Below, piece by piece: positions 42,656 through 53,205 of a stretch of DNA of 64,000 bases. This stretch comes from Clonostachys chloroleuca (Eukaryota > Ascomycota > Sordariomycetes > Hypocreales > Bionectriaceae), in contig JBANAY010000003.1 of assembly GCA_037952775.1 (NCBI GenBank), positions 25,792,001 through 25,856,000 on the forward strand. The letters run 5' to 3'. The first letter of the stretch is position 1; each line of letters starts with the position of its first letter. Under the pieces are notes generated by a model that was not told the origin of the DNA, did no database searches, and saw nothing but the letters and a program-made list of their open reading frames with translations. Position numbers and translations under genes: made by a program.

Positions 42656-45077
42656 TTATGGAATATTCCAGTCCCCATAATCATTGAGCCATCCGAAGTT
42701 TTCGGTGCTGTGCATAAGGTCTCCGGTCCATTGGAAAGCCATGCTGCTACCAAAATCGACCATATCTTGGTTATACTGGTTGCCCCCGTTCTGGTAAAAC
42801 TGGTCGGGCGCCTGGTCGCCAGGTCTGTCATTCAAAGATAACGATGCCGTCTTCTGCAGGACAGAGTTGGCCCAGTATTCAAGCTTTTCCTGAATCATGA
42901 GAATCTTCAGTGCGCTTGTCACCCAGAGATTGCTGTCTTTCGACTCCTCCGGGACTGCAGCTTGCTGCATCAGGTCTCCGACCTGCTGAACTCTGGTCCG
43001 CAACGTCGAGAGGATCCGAGTGACGTCGATCTCCAACCCTGGCTCCTTGTCCAGACGTTCTTGTAATGAGGCCACCGCGCCCGGGACCCTGGGATCCGAC
43101 CACTCGTCGGCCCTCTTTGGGACGAAGGGGCACGGCTCTTTCTCCACGCTAGATGGCGACTCGGCAATCGTAGTCGCCGGCGAGGTCAAGCCGGAAGTGT
43201 TGCCTCTTTGCGGTTCTGCAAAAAGAGTTGTCTCACGCTGGCTATTGTTGGCTCCAACACCCAGAGACGCTACGCCTGGGCCCTTTTTCAACGTCTTCGA
43301 GTTGATGAACTTGGCGTATCTCCCCAGCATGCTGATCGCGTAAATCAGCTGTGTGCATGTAGACAGCGTCTGACGATAATATGACGACACCGAAACTGAG
43401 AGCCAATGCTCGAACCAAGCGAGCAGCGCGTTACGTGATTGATAAATGTCTTCCAGCGCTGATGAGGAACTATCTGTGCTTTGAGGTTCTGCCAAGGACG
43501 GGATTTTATTCCCGTCGGGTGGCTCATACAGCCGCAGGGTCGCAGTATGTAGGTTTGTCATGAATATTTCTGCGAAGGATGTCAGTATCCCCGGACTGGT
43601 ACTGAAGGGATGGTGGCGGACTAACTATTCATCTTGAGTCTCAGCGGCAGTCGCTCTTGAATCTGATTAATTTCGGTCTGGTAAGAGTTTATATATGTTG
43701 TCTTGGACATCAGATGCAAGGGAGTGTTGTCCAGTATAGAGTCGGCTCTATCCATTTCTTTGAGTGAATTGATGCGATCCGTCAGATACTGGATACGGAC
43801 AAGATGTACGAGATCGATATCTGTCTCTTCTTCGTTGGCGTCCTCTAGATCTCTCAAACATTGCTGGAGATATTTCGAAAATCGCAAACTGTCTATCCTC
43901 CCGAATCCTATAGATACACTGTCCAGCGTCAGCAAGGGCACCCTTCGTTTTGAAGCCATGAAGGGCAAGGACATACACTGAGGAGTAGAACCACACACCA
44001 GCGAACGCTCGCTTCTCTTCGGCGGTATGCGCTTTCGGCCCATTGGGATCGAACTGTCCAGGAATGTACTTTGGGCGAGTCAAGCCCATATCACTTATGA
44101 GCGATGTTGCCAAGCCTACCAGGTTACTCAACTGCGCATGAATGAAGCAGTGGTACTGATACCAGGAGATAATGACGATCAAACCTTGTAACAAGTCCAA
44201 CGATCGCTCTGATCGGATAAGAATGTGATCGGAGAGATGCTTCATCAAATAATATGTCTGGGCACGCATTGATCTCAAACTCCGAAATGAAGCTACGGTT
44301 TTGATGGCCGCCATCAAGAAAGGCTTGGTCTCCGCCAGGCCAGCAGCGTTGATGGTGGGCGGAACGACAACGAAAGGGTTCAGCGGCATCAACTCCCTCC
44401 GGTAGAGGTCCAGCAGATTGTCATCCGTATCCGGAGGGGAGGTGCCTCGCCCGTCACAGGGCGGCACAAACATGTTCCCGGCGCGTGAGAGTTGAACTGC
44501 TCCGGGACAGCCCAAGGACCCTCGCTGGCCTCGAACTTTTCTGGCATGTCATTCTTTCCCTCGAGAGCCAGGCGAAGGGTATCACGATCAATTCCGGCTT
44601 TTGAAAGATCTCCAGAGGATTGCAGGATATTGGTCAGGTTGTCTAGCCTTTCCTCGATACGAGCAGTACGACTAGCGATTGGTTAGGATCTGGCAGATAT
44701 TCGCTACATATCACGTAGCAGCCGTGCCTGGTGTACATGCATTGGCTTGATTAGGCGACTTACGACGGTTTTACTTGTCTCTTCTTGCGGACGCGATGAA
44801 CCTGTTTGGTACAATTTTTGAGGAGCCTTTCGCATCTAAGTGCCGACCCACGTCAGAAATACAGTAATATTTTAAGCTTAACGAGGGAAATGGCCAGTCC
44901 AAGCAGGTTTACATACCGGTCGCATTTTGACTCTACATCAGGATTCGAGCGGATGCACTTCGCCTTGGCGGTTGCACAGGCAGCACAGGCAGCTCCCCAT
45001 TTGGCCGCGGGGAGCTTGGATCTGAGGCTCCCGGTACTGGTGTACTCCAGGGTGCTGGTTACCACTGATTCGGCCAT
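42656..45077 (-). CDS. Zn2Cys6 transcription factor with fungal-specific TF domain
   Basis: Exons placed on the minus strand: 45077-44917, 44835-44764, 44671 to about 44520, about 44445 to 43977, 43918-43626 and 43569-42656. The Zn2Cys6 cluster spans exons 1-2: C-AA-C-ATAKAK-C-...-C-DR-C-ERLLKN-C, followed by a basic stretch HRVRKKRQVK and a coiled-coil linker TARIEERLDNLTNIL. The middle region (PLNPFVVVPP, then SLRSMRAQTYYLMKHLSDHI) is the fungal_trans domain; the C-terminus ends FGWLNDYGDWNIP. The third and fourth exons meet in different frames. A 74-nt intron (44446-44519) with a weak GTCCTT donor would join them; otherwise one base is missing near 44477-44479. Targets are unknown. The start at 45077 (MAESVV) is the best in-frame ATG. 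Confidence 0.8.
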
Positions 45078-45882
45078 GGGTGGAACAGTTGATGCAGCTG
45101 AGGGACAGGGGAACAGCAAGGCAAAAACACGTGAGTGGCCTTAGACTTGTAGAAGTCCGTCGGCTCTTCACGAGGAGAGAGGATGCTGTCTCGTCTGCTA
45201 ATAAACGGCCGATGGTGGAAGCGGCCAAGGCAACCGGAGTTTTAGATAAAGTCCGGTTGGTGATCCAAAACGAGGCAGCAAGGGGAGGAGTCGCTGCTTA
45301 ACAACCGACTATGCTTAATAAAGCTTTCCAGACGTTACATTGGTCCCCTATACGCGCCTCTCCTCCATATGAGCCACGACTAACAGCTTTTTTTACACAG
45401 CGTTGGACGCGGCATTGAGGCTGTGCCTCCCTGTGTCAAACGACCATCTTCCTCCATATACTCACTAAGCTCAGTTCTGAGCTCATCTGACTGAACAGAG
45501 CTCTTACTGATTTGCCCCAATACGAATCTCACCTCTGGCGTGCTAACAATAGAGGCTTTGAATGTCTGCTAACCAACCATTGAATCGGAACAATAAATTC
45601 ATTGCTATGAAGGAAAGAAAAATAAGAAAATAGGTAGTCTAACAAGCAAGCAAGCTAAGCTGAGGCGTCTCCAGTACATACTTCGCCCAAAACCGACGCC
45701 ATTGTATCGAAACACTTATAGGTTTACACATGTATGCCATCCCACCACTCTCATCCTGCCCTAAAATTTGGCCGGAAATCATGCCGCTCTCCTGGGTACG
45801 ACTGCCGGTTTCAGGGATGCCCCAAACTCTCCAGGGCTACCACTCCCGATCCCCCTTGACTATACGCTAGTTGTCGGTGGAT
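45078..45882 (-). promoter_or_regulatory. Upstream region of the second Zn2Cys6 gene
   Basis: No supported gene. A CACGTG lies at 45128-45133, 51 bp upstream of the start codon. The rest should be the promoter and, at its far end, the 3' flank of the Vps3844-domain gene. Confidence 0.4.
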
Positions 45883-47108
45883 TTATTTAGACTTTGAGAC
45901 ACCGGCGCCAAGGACGCCGGGTAGCTTCTCTTCGCCCACGCTGAACAGGATGCCAATAGCGAAAGTGAGGATGCCGACCATGAGCAAAGTGAAGCCACCA
46001 AAGAGCCAGAATGGCACGCTCACGTCTTGCTTTGAACAGGTTGGGCCAGCCATCTGTGTAACACCGCCCGACTTCTCGCGGCGCTTCGAACAGTGGCAAG
46101 CGTAGCAGACTCTGCCCTTGCCATCTGAACCAGACTGCTCATCTGAGCCATCGGGCTCAGCCCAGCGATTGAGGCACTCGCCGTAGCCAGAGCATTTGTT
46201 GGTGCCCGAGAGACAGGCTTCCTTGGAGGTGAAGCAGGTTGGTACCTTAGATGGCGAGGAGAAGATGGTCATCTTCGCATCCGATTCCCCAACGGAAGAT
46301 GGGAGATCGACTTCAACGTCAACCTCGAACACTGAGACGACTTCTTCAGCAGCCTGGCGGCGGCGCAATTCTTGGAACTTCTCAGACCATTGGTTGACGT
46401 TTGAGTTGGCAGTCGACGCGTGGAAGAGGACGATGGTGGTTTCCATCTCGCCGCTCGTAGCAAGGCGAGCGAAATGGGAGGCTAGACGCGAGAGATCCCC
46501 AACGACGGAAGGATCCTAGTTAAGTTAGCTATAGGCCTTCAACGGCTCCGTGACCATTTTCATACCTTTTGAACATTGTATTTTGCCACGGCAGACTTGC
46601 CGCTCCAGCAGTTTTTATCAAATGGGTTGCTAAGCTTCTTGATCGAGCACTTGTGATCATTCGTAACACCAACATTGTACACGTCGTTGCTAATGAGCTT
46701 TTCGTTTGCATGCGCGGAAGGAGGGTCGGGGATTGTGAACGAGGGGCCCGACTTGAATGAGCGGCCGAGAGTCTTGATCTGGTCATCGTTCAAACCCTCA
46801 AGCATGACGACAAGCTGACTGGGAGCCAGAGTCTCGCCCTGCCCAAACAGCGACACAGGTTCTTTCCCAAACTTGCTGATTAAAGAAACAACGTTCTCGG
46901 CGTCGGACCCATTGGGGATTTCGGCAGTCGATGGCCCCTTTCCGGCGGGCGCCAGTCGCTGTAGGAGGATGAGGCGTGCGAGGCTTCGCGAGACAGAGGG
47001 AACTGTGGAGGACTGGGAGGCGCCAGGGAGGATGTAGACCTCGGCGGCCTGTTGCGCTGCTGCTGCGCAGCCGGCCAGGGCTGCAACAAACCCAAGAGTG
47101 AGCTTCAT
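45883..47108 (-). CDS. Vps3844-domain membrane protein
   Basis: Exons 47108-46566 and 46515-45883 encode 391 aa. A signal peptide (MKLTLGFVAALAGCAAAA) is followed by a long luminal region, then a Cys-rich segment (CFTSKEACLSGTNKCSGYGEC, later CYACHCSKRR and GPTCSKQ), and one membrane helix near the C-terminus (VPFWLFGGFTLLMVGILTFA) with a short cytosolic tail. The EGF-like cysteine pattern just before the helix is that of the Vps3844/DUF3844 family of fungal endomembrane proteins, named for a link to vacuolar sorting. The cysteines suggest disulphides in the lumen. The intron is 50 nt. It is divergent from the mitochondrial protein gene at 47517. Confidence 0.85.
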
Positions 47109-47516
47109 GATGGTCGGCTGGGGACGGTGAAGCTGCGCTGGATGAATTTGCTCGTCGTCGACAATGGGGATGGCTTTCGCAACGTCACAGCTAGAGGCGC
47201 CACGGTCTCTGGAAGTGCAACCTGGCGACCACTAAGCACGGAGCTAGCGGCTGCGAAATGATCCGGCTGCAGCACAGTGCTAGTTGGCGCAGGCATCCAC
47301 GCCACCAAATATAGAAACACTGCAGCCCTACAGTGCGAAGTGCGGCCCGGCACGAGGTATCTATCTTCACTGTAGCGCCTGCACTGGTCGTCAATCCATT
47401 AGATTCCATGTTCTGTGCCTTGCGCTGGCTACATCCCGCCACCATGCATGCCCGATCCTTAAAGCGCCCACGACAGATATAAACGTTTAGAGAGCGGTTC
47501 TTTCACAACGACTTCC
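47109..47516. promoter_or_regulatory. Divergent promoter of Vps3844-domain gene and mitochondrial protein gene
   Basis: A 408-bp gap between two opposite start codons. I saw no recognisable motif. Confidence 0.45.
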
Positions 47517-48929
47517 ATGCTGCAGACCTCGCGGATCATGCTCTCGCGAGCGGCCGCCCCGCGGCGTGCGGCTCTCACAATCCTTGCAGCCCAGCGACTA
47601 TCGGTCCGGCAGGTCCCCTCATCGGCGAGACAACTTTCGCTTCTGCCATGGCGAAAGAACAAGGACCCGTCGCTGCCCATATACTTCCCGAAGCCGACGA
47701 GCACGGTGCGACGATCGCCATGGAAGAAACTTCGATATGCCGTCATCACCGCCGCCGTCTACTACTTCCTCTTCCAAGTCTACATGAGCGTGGTCCTCGA
47801 CCCGCTGTTCGACTGGGCCGAAACGGAATGGGAAAATTTGTCTGAGAAGGAGAAGATGGAGATGGAGCAAGAGGAGGACGAGGAGGACCCGGAGCCGTTG
47901 TTGTTCCTACCCTTTCCTTTCACGACCAAAAAGGTCAAACAGCCGCCATACAGAGGATCCGACCCGGAGTGGGCAGGATTTCTGAAGATCAGCAAGGACC
48001 AAGCGATGCAAAAATCGATTAAAGGTATTCTCGCCTCGGTAAACATGCTGTAATGAAATATTCTGACTCGGATCCTTTGTATAGGACAACTGGCGGACAT
48101 AGTTCGCCAAGCTCTTGAACGGCACCCGTCCATCATCAGCACGATGGGTGGGAAAAACATCCGTATCAAGAGGTCATGGCTTGATATTCTGTATCCTCCG
48201 GCTCCCCCGCCAAAGCACTACGTTTCAGGGTTTGTATTACGAAAACCTTGATCAATTTCTCCTAACTAACAAGTTCACAGGTTAATAGTAGATTGGGACG
48301 GCCTGTTTTGGGGGGATCGTCCCATCGATACCTCTGCCGCCCTGCAGCTCGACGCTATCATGTACCCCAAAGCTGTCGCCATGTCAGCCTGGTCATTCTG
48401 GAACGTCTTGTTCCAGCGTACCAAGGTCGACATCTCCAAAGCGCTGGGCCTTGAGACTGAGCCTCCAGCGCCGACCTGGCAGTCTGTCATGCTGGAGAGA
48501 AGCAGAGAGGCAGAGAGAAGCAAGGGCAACCCTTCTATTCCTGGCCCCGACTCTCGCCCAACTCATGTCACCCCCCCATCACAGCCACCCCCCAACGGGA
48601 AGACGGCTCAAGACAACTCGTCCCAGTTCCCTGTCGATTTCGCAGGCCTTTTCCGGAAGCCTGAAGGCGAGGTGCGGCTCTCCCCAAGTCTCCAGCACGC
48701 CCTACACGCTGCGTCTCTCACGCTGGCCAAACACCGAAAGCCCATACAGCCACAACCTACCCGTGGCTGTGTCCGTGTCGACGGCCTGGTTGAGCTGTTG
48801 GGCCCCTCGGCCGTGATGACGGTTGCCGTCGTCGGGTGGTTCGATCCCCAGCAGAAAAGGTTCGTCTCCACCAGTACGGAGGTGAAGCACGTCATCAGGC
48901 TTAAGCAGCGGCCCCTCGGAGGCCCTTGA
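47517..48929 (+). CDS. Fungal mitochondrial inner-membrane-like protein, unknown function
   Basis: Exons 47517-48024, 48085-48229 and 48281-48929 give 433 aa. The first 45 residues (MLQTSRIMLSRAAAPRRAAL, RLSVRQVPSSARQLSLLPW) are Arg/Ser/Ala-rich with no acids, a good mitochondrial presequence. One hydrophobic helix lies at about 77-95 (AVITAAVYYFLFQVYMSVV), followed by an acidic stretch (EMEQEEDEEDPEPL). The rest is globular: QLADIVRQALERHPSIIS, LIVDWDGLFWGDRPIDTS, VMTVAVVGWFDPQQKRF. I recall such proteins as conserved in filamentous ascomycetes but not named. Membrane insertion and role are inferred only. Confidence 0.7.
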
Positions 48930-49393
48930 AGAGACCATGCCCCCCTTTCCTCTATTTCTTTGTATAAACTTTCTTGAACACTGTACAAGGCGCGAATGTA
49001 TCATCATTAATAGCATGTGTTAGCTTGGCGTTGGGAATTGGGATCTGGTTTCTTCAGGTGGAAGGATAAAAGAGGCCATAGAAACGAAAGCATAGTGGAT
49101 TGCATCGCTTTTTTTACCCTTCCAGCGGGGGAAGGATTTAAACGGGATGTCAGACGAAATTATTCTCCAATTCATCATATGTGAGAGAGTGGCTAAAGTG
49201 ATATGATCCGGCTACTCCTAAAAACAAAGAAAATGGCACGATTTGCTGGAGCCAAGGACCAGAATCGACCAGAGGTAGACGATTACAACCTGAAAAGGGA
49301 CAAGGCTTGCTGTTCATTCCTAGTAATACACGGTTGTAGGTGAAGCAAGCCACCATTCAAAGACAAAAGACAAGACAAACAAGACCAACATGT
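48930..49393. other. Convergent intergenic region
   Basis: Between converging genes; no supported coding sequence. Confidence 0.4.
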
Positions 49394-50101
49394 TCAAAGC
49401 AGGCCGTGCTCCTGGCGGAACCTGAGAATCGCCTCACGCAAAGGCTGGATGAAATGCTCCCAGGGGCCGTACAGCCTCGCGTCGAGCATGGCTTCGTCAC
49501 TGTCCACCCTTACTTTCGCCTCCTCCACCCTGCCGCTCTCGATCAGGTGCCAGATGCCCGTATACCGGCGCGTCCCGTGGTAAACATAGTCCTCGACGTT
49601 GGCGAACACGCCGGCCCAGTCGTGCTCGCCGCACGTGGCGGCCGCGAGGACGAAATGGCGCGTCGAGGACATCATGTCGCGGAAGATGCCGACCTCCGGG
49701 GTGAACTCGCCGTCGGCCATGAGGCGGATGAGGGCTCCCAGGGGCGCCGCCTCCTCCTGCACGCTCCTGATCATAGACCCCCACCAGGACCTGAGGCTGG
49801 CGGGCGTCTGATAGGCCTCGTTGCTGAGGGTGGCGGCCCTGTTGGTGAGGAAGCGGTGCTCGTTGGCGACGCTGGGCGGGATGAAGTCGGCGTACTCGAT
49901 GAAGTACCGCTCGACGAGAATGCTCCCCAACAGCTCGGCGGTGACGTGGTCGGGGGTTTGGGGGACGTTCATGAACCTAGAGACAGTGTTGATCATGGCT
50001 TGCGCCCCCAACTGTTGGGAGCTGCTGGGTAGGAGTGCACCTCCGATGGAACCTGGCGGGTGGCCAAGCTGGGCGAAGGCGGTTTCGAAAATAGCGTCCA
50101 T
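49394..50101 (-). CDS. Orphan protein, unknown function
   Basis: A single exon of 235 aa from the ATG at 50101. It begins MDAIFETAFAQLGHPPGS and looks globular and mainly helical (SILVERYFIEYADFIPP, MSSTRHFVLAAATCGEHDWA, YTGIWHLIESGRVEEAKVRV). Only one Cys. GC-ending codons dominate. The antisense strand also has a long open frame here, but that one is rich in Gly/Asp/Val/Glu without protein-like pattern. I do not recognise a family. Its promoter lies in 50102-50740. Confidence 0.6.
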   Translation of the reverse strand: MDAIFETAFAQLGHPPGSIGGALLPSSSQQLGAQAMINTVSRFMNVPQTPDHVTAELLGSILVERYFIEYADFIPPSVANEHRFLTNRAATLSNEAYQTPASLRSWWGSMIRSVQEEAAPLGALIRLMADGEFTPEVGIFRDMMSSTRHFVLAAATCGEHDWAGVFANVEDYVYHGTRRYTGIWHLIESGRVEEAKVRVDSDEAMLDARLYGPWEHFIQPLREAILRFRQEHGLL

Positions 50102-50740
50102 TGTGTTTTAATCCCAGGTAGTTCAGAAAGATGAAGAATCAGAATTTATTTGTCTCCTGAATAGATACAGGAGCTGTATTTAGGGTTTTGAAGACCTGGT
50201 AGATTGTTGAGTCTGGTGGGAGAAGACAGACCAACAGAGGCGGGAGATCTCGTCACAATAAATAGATGATTCCCGGGCCATGTCTCTTCAGGAAGATCTC
50301 TCCTTCTGCGACACGCTCTGGAGTCGGAGATAGGAGCAGTAACAAAAGTCTATAGTTCATGTACTGAAAACACACCCTCCTTTGCGCAACACATGTCTCT
50401 AATGTTTTAACACATAGCGCGTTCGCTTGAAACAAGCTTATCAAAAAGGTTACCGGAAGCTAGTAAGTTTATGCTTCAACCCACATCTGGCGGCATTGTC
50501 ATGAGGTATTTTGGTTCAGAACTGAACCCTTCCACAACACATCAGCTTGTTACTGATTTGCTGATTGGTCTAGGGAGAAGGGACACTGCTGTGCCTCTTC
50601 TCAGATGATTCCGGGTTATAAATTGTGCTTATAAATTGACCCGCATGTGCATCAGATCTTCAAGATATCTCCTCGGTGGAGAGACGGGCACGCAGATTGA
50701 TAACCATGATGGGGGTCAACAAGGTTATGTGGGTTCTCGA
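50102..50740 (-). promoter_or_regulatory. Upstream region of the orphan gene and 3' flank of PEX2
   Basis: No supported gene. AT-rich with no motif recognised. Confidence 0.4.
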
Positions 50741-52057
50741 TCATTCCTCAGTAACCTCCGCCGCAAGGTTATCAGCACCGGCAGGAACTTTATCCACTGG
50801 CGGGCTGCTTGGCAAGTCATCAGAGAACGCCACTGTCTTGGAAGAGCCAGACTTATTGGCTGGCTCAAGAACATCCCCATTCCACGGCTTGCACTCCTTG
50901 ATGTGTTCCCCACAGCGAAGGCACGTCCAGCCCTCTCCCTCCTCGCGTTCAAGACGAGTGGCGATGCAGACGAAACAGTAGATGCATCCACAAGGGATGG
51001 TCTCGTACGGGTTGGTGATGTCAGTCTGCGTAGAACCGATCACACCACTGGATGCTGCCGCGGCCATGACTTCGTTCTCCGTCGTCGCGGCTTCGTTTTG
51101 ATCCTGATAGCAGATGGCGCATGTCCGTTCTGGGAGAAACGCATACTCTCCATTCTTCGAGTTCCCTTCCTCGGGGCCGATCTGGATGATTTCCTTCGTT
51201 TTACGCCAGGTGCGGCTCAACCACCGTCTCCATCGATTGATGCCAATCAAAGGTAAGACAAAGAGGAGAAATTCAGTGAAGGCGTGCCACACCAACTGAC
51301 GGTTGAGGTACTCGAATGAGACCTCTCGACTCACTTGGCTTGTGGGTGGTGCGAGTCGCATCCTCAGTAGTCTGTCCAGCAACGTCCGATACCTCCCGTT
51401 GAGAAGAAACACTAGGAATGAGACGCATGCTGCCGCGCTGTGGGCGGTGGAGAGGGTAGATGTGAACCTGGACAGGCGCTCCAGTCGAGGATTAGGTTCA
51501 GCGTAGCCATCGTCTCTTTCCACGAGCCAGTCCTCCCACTTTGTCCAGGCGTAGCTACCAAAGACGGTGACGGCCCCAAAGAGGGACTTCTGCCATGCAG
51601 AGGGTGGCACGAGCACGGCCCCGTCCTTCCTGGCGTCGGTGTATTTCAGGTTTTGTAGCGCAGCGCCGTAGGTTGCATCATGGTCCCAGACAGTCAGCTT
51701 GAACAGGATGGCGCGGAGGGCCAAGGAGATTTCGGCAGACCAATCATCGCTGAGGTGGCCGTCCGAGAAGTACTTGAGCGCCTCGCCGGCTTGGCCTTTG
51801 AGGAGGTCCAGCAGCTCCTGGTCCAGGAGCTCCGCGTCAACCTGGCCAACCCGGAAGGCAGGCCGCGTACCCTGGCGAGCGGAGATGGTATCCCACACAG
51901 ACGAAAGGCCATTGAACGGATACGGTAAGCGTTGCAGCTGCGCACTCGCACGAGGGGCCTCGCGTTGTGCAGCGATTCGAGCGGCTTCTTGGGATTCGCG
52001 GGCTTGGCGACGGGCAGCCACACGCTGTTGCGCCAGGGCAAAGCTCGAGTCAGCCAT
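50741..52057 (-). CDS. pex2: Peroxisome biogenesis RING protein PEX2
   Basis: One exon of 438 aa from ATG 52057 (MADSSFALAQQRVAARRQAR), the N-terminus I recall for Neurospora-type PEX2. With PEX10 and PEX12 it forms the peroxisomal membrane ubiquitin ligase that mono-ubiquitinates PEX5 for recycling. Membrane helices lie in the middle (AVTVFGSYAWTKW, AACVSFLVFLLNGRY, AFTEFLLFVLPLIGI). The C-terminal RING reads CAICYQDQN, a long loop, CGCIYCFVC and CLRCGE. The loop between the first two Cys pairs is about 38 residues. After the RING there is a Ser/Asp-rich tail. The same frame stays open upstream to 52321, so a longer N-terminus is possible but does not look conserved. Confidence 0.93.
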   Translation of the reverse strand: MADSSFALAQQRVAARRQARESQEAARIAAQREAPRASAQLQRLPYPFNGLSSVWDTISARQGTRPAFRVGQVDAELLDQELLDLLKGQAGEALKYFSDGHLSDDWSAEISLALRAILFKLTVWDHDATYGAALQNLKYTDARKDGAVLVPPSAWQKSLFGAVTVFGSYAWTKWEDWLVERDDGYAEPNPRLERLSRFTSTLSTAHSAAACVSFLVFLLNGRYRTLLDRLLRMRLAPPTSQVSREVSFEYLNRQLVWHAFTEFLLFVLPLIGINRWRRWLSRTWRKTKEIIQIGPEEGNSKNGEYAFLPERTCAICYQDQNEAATTENEVMAAAASSGVIGSTQTDITNPYETIPCGCIYCFVCIATRLEREEGEGWTCLRCGEHIKECKPWNGDVLEPANKSGSSKTVAFSDDLPSSPPVDKVPAGADNLAAEVTEE

Positions 52058-53205
52058 TGCGTCGGGGTGCAGAGTCGGGCCGGCGGGACAATCTTGATGG
52101 TTCGAGTGTCGGAGGAGGGCTATCGCCGCATGGTTGGATCGTCGTGTGGATGTCGAGAGAAGCGAGGTCGCGAGTGAAGCTAGGTTGGTGTGGAGTTTTG
52201 ATGTACGCAATAAACTTGGGCCTGGGGCAGTGGCCGGGGCCGAAGCCTCGGCACTAATCAAACACCCGGCGATCGGCTGCCAGGAGACAGGGTAATTGCC
52301 AGAACAGTCGAGCGTGCACATGCGTGTGGAGTATTAGCGCAAACACGGATAGTTCTGATTGTCCCGACAGTGACGGGTTTGTGTCTGTTGATGCTGTGGC
52401 ATGAGCCGAGTCTCTGCCTTGTCCATAGTGATTCCGCGATGAGAATAATAGGAGGAAAAGCTACTGTTTGCCAGTTATAGAGCACATGAACATTTATCCT
52501 GAGTTATCGTCACTCGCTACTAACTGATGTTCTCTCGGAGCGAGCTAAATGGGCATCTTGGCAGGCTCAGATAAGCTCAAACCGGCACATGACTGACTGC
52601 CTTACCCAACGGCAGCGCAGTTACGCTTCTGCAAGGTTATTACATATTCATTAACCATTGGATGCGCCGTCATCCGGCAGCCAGCACGTCCCTGCTTCTC
52701 ATGTCAACACAGACAGCCGGCGGTGACTCAACGACATCGACTCGCCGTGAACTTGTTCCCGACTGCTGCTCCCCAGAACCGCTCCAGTGAATGCGCTAAC
52801 GGCAAGATCAAACCAGCTGATCAGTTACTGCATTTCATTTCATGGATCGCTCAGGCAACTTTACAGGGGATCATCGGCAGCCAATAACAACCCCCATGTT
52901 TCGCCACATCCACTCGGTGCACTATTTACAACCAATGTACATCACTCGCTCTCGCCAACGACCAGCTCTGTCCTACCAAACGCTGGACCTAGTCGCAGCA
53001 TCTCGCCTTTCTTCGTTTCTGCCTAGCGAGACAGAGCGCACTTCTGCGCCAGTTCCCAGACCGATATCCGGACTGCGTCGCTATATATAAATACTACGCG
53101 CTCACTCTCGCTCTCACAACCCTGCACCTTCACTCACACCAGCGATAGCCATCTCCGGTGTCTGCCTGGAAGCTTCACCCACCTATCTGGTGAAGAGGGC
53201 GCGCC
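52058..53205. promoter_or_regulatory. Divergent promoter region of PEX2 and the coiled-coil membrane protein
   Basis: Opposite-facing genes share this gap. The PEX2 frame has no stop up to 52321. Between 52,850 and 53,190 the plus strand is CT-rich, as in a fungal 5' leader. No other gene is supported. Confidence 0.45.

Noticed and set aside
49340..50032. Plus-strand frame of 230 codons
   Set aside because: It lies antisense to the orphan gene, has Gly/Asp/Glu/Val-biased composition and no protein-like pattern; a by-product of GC-rich codons.
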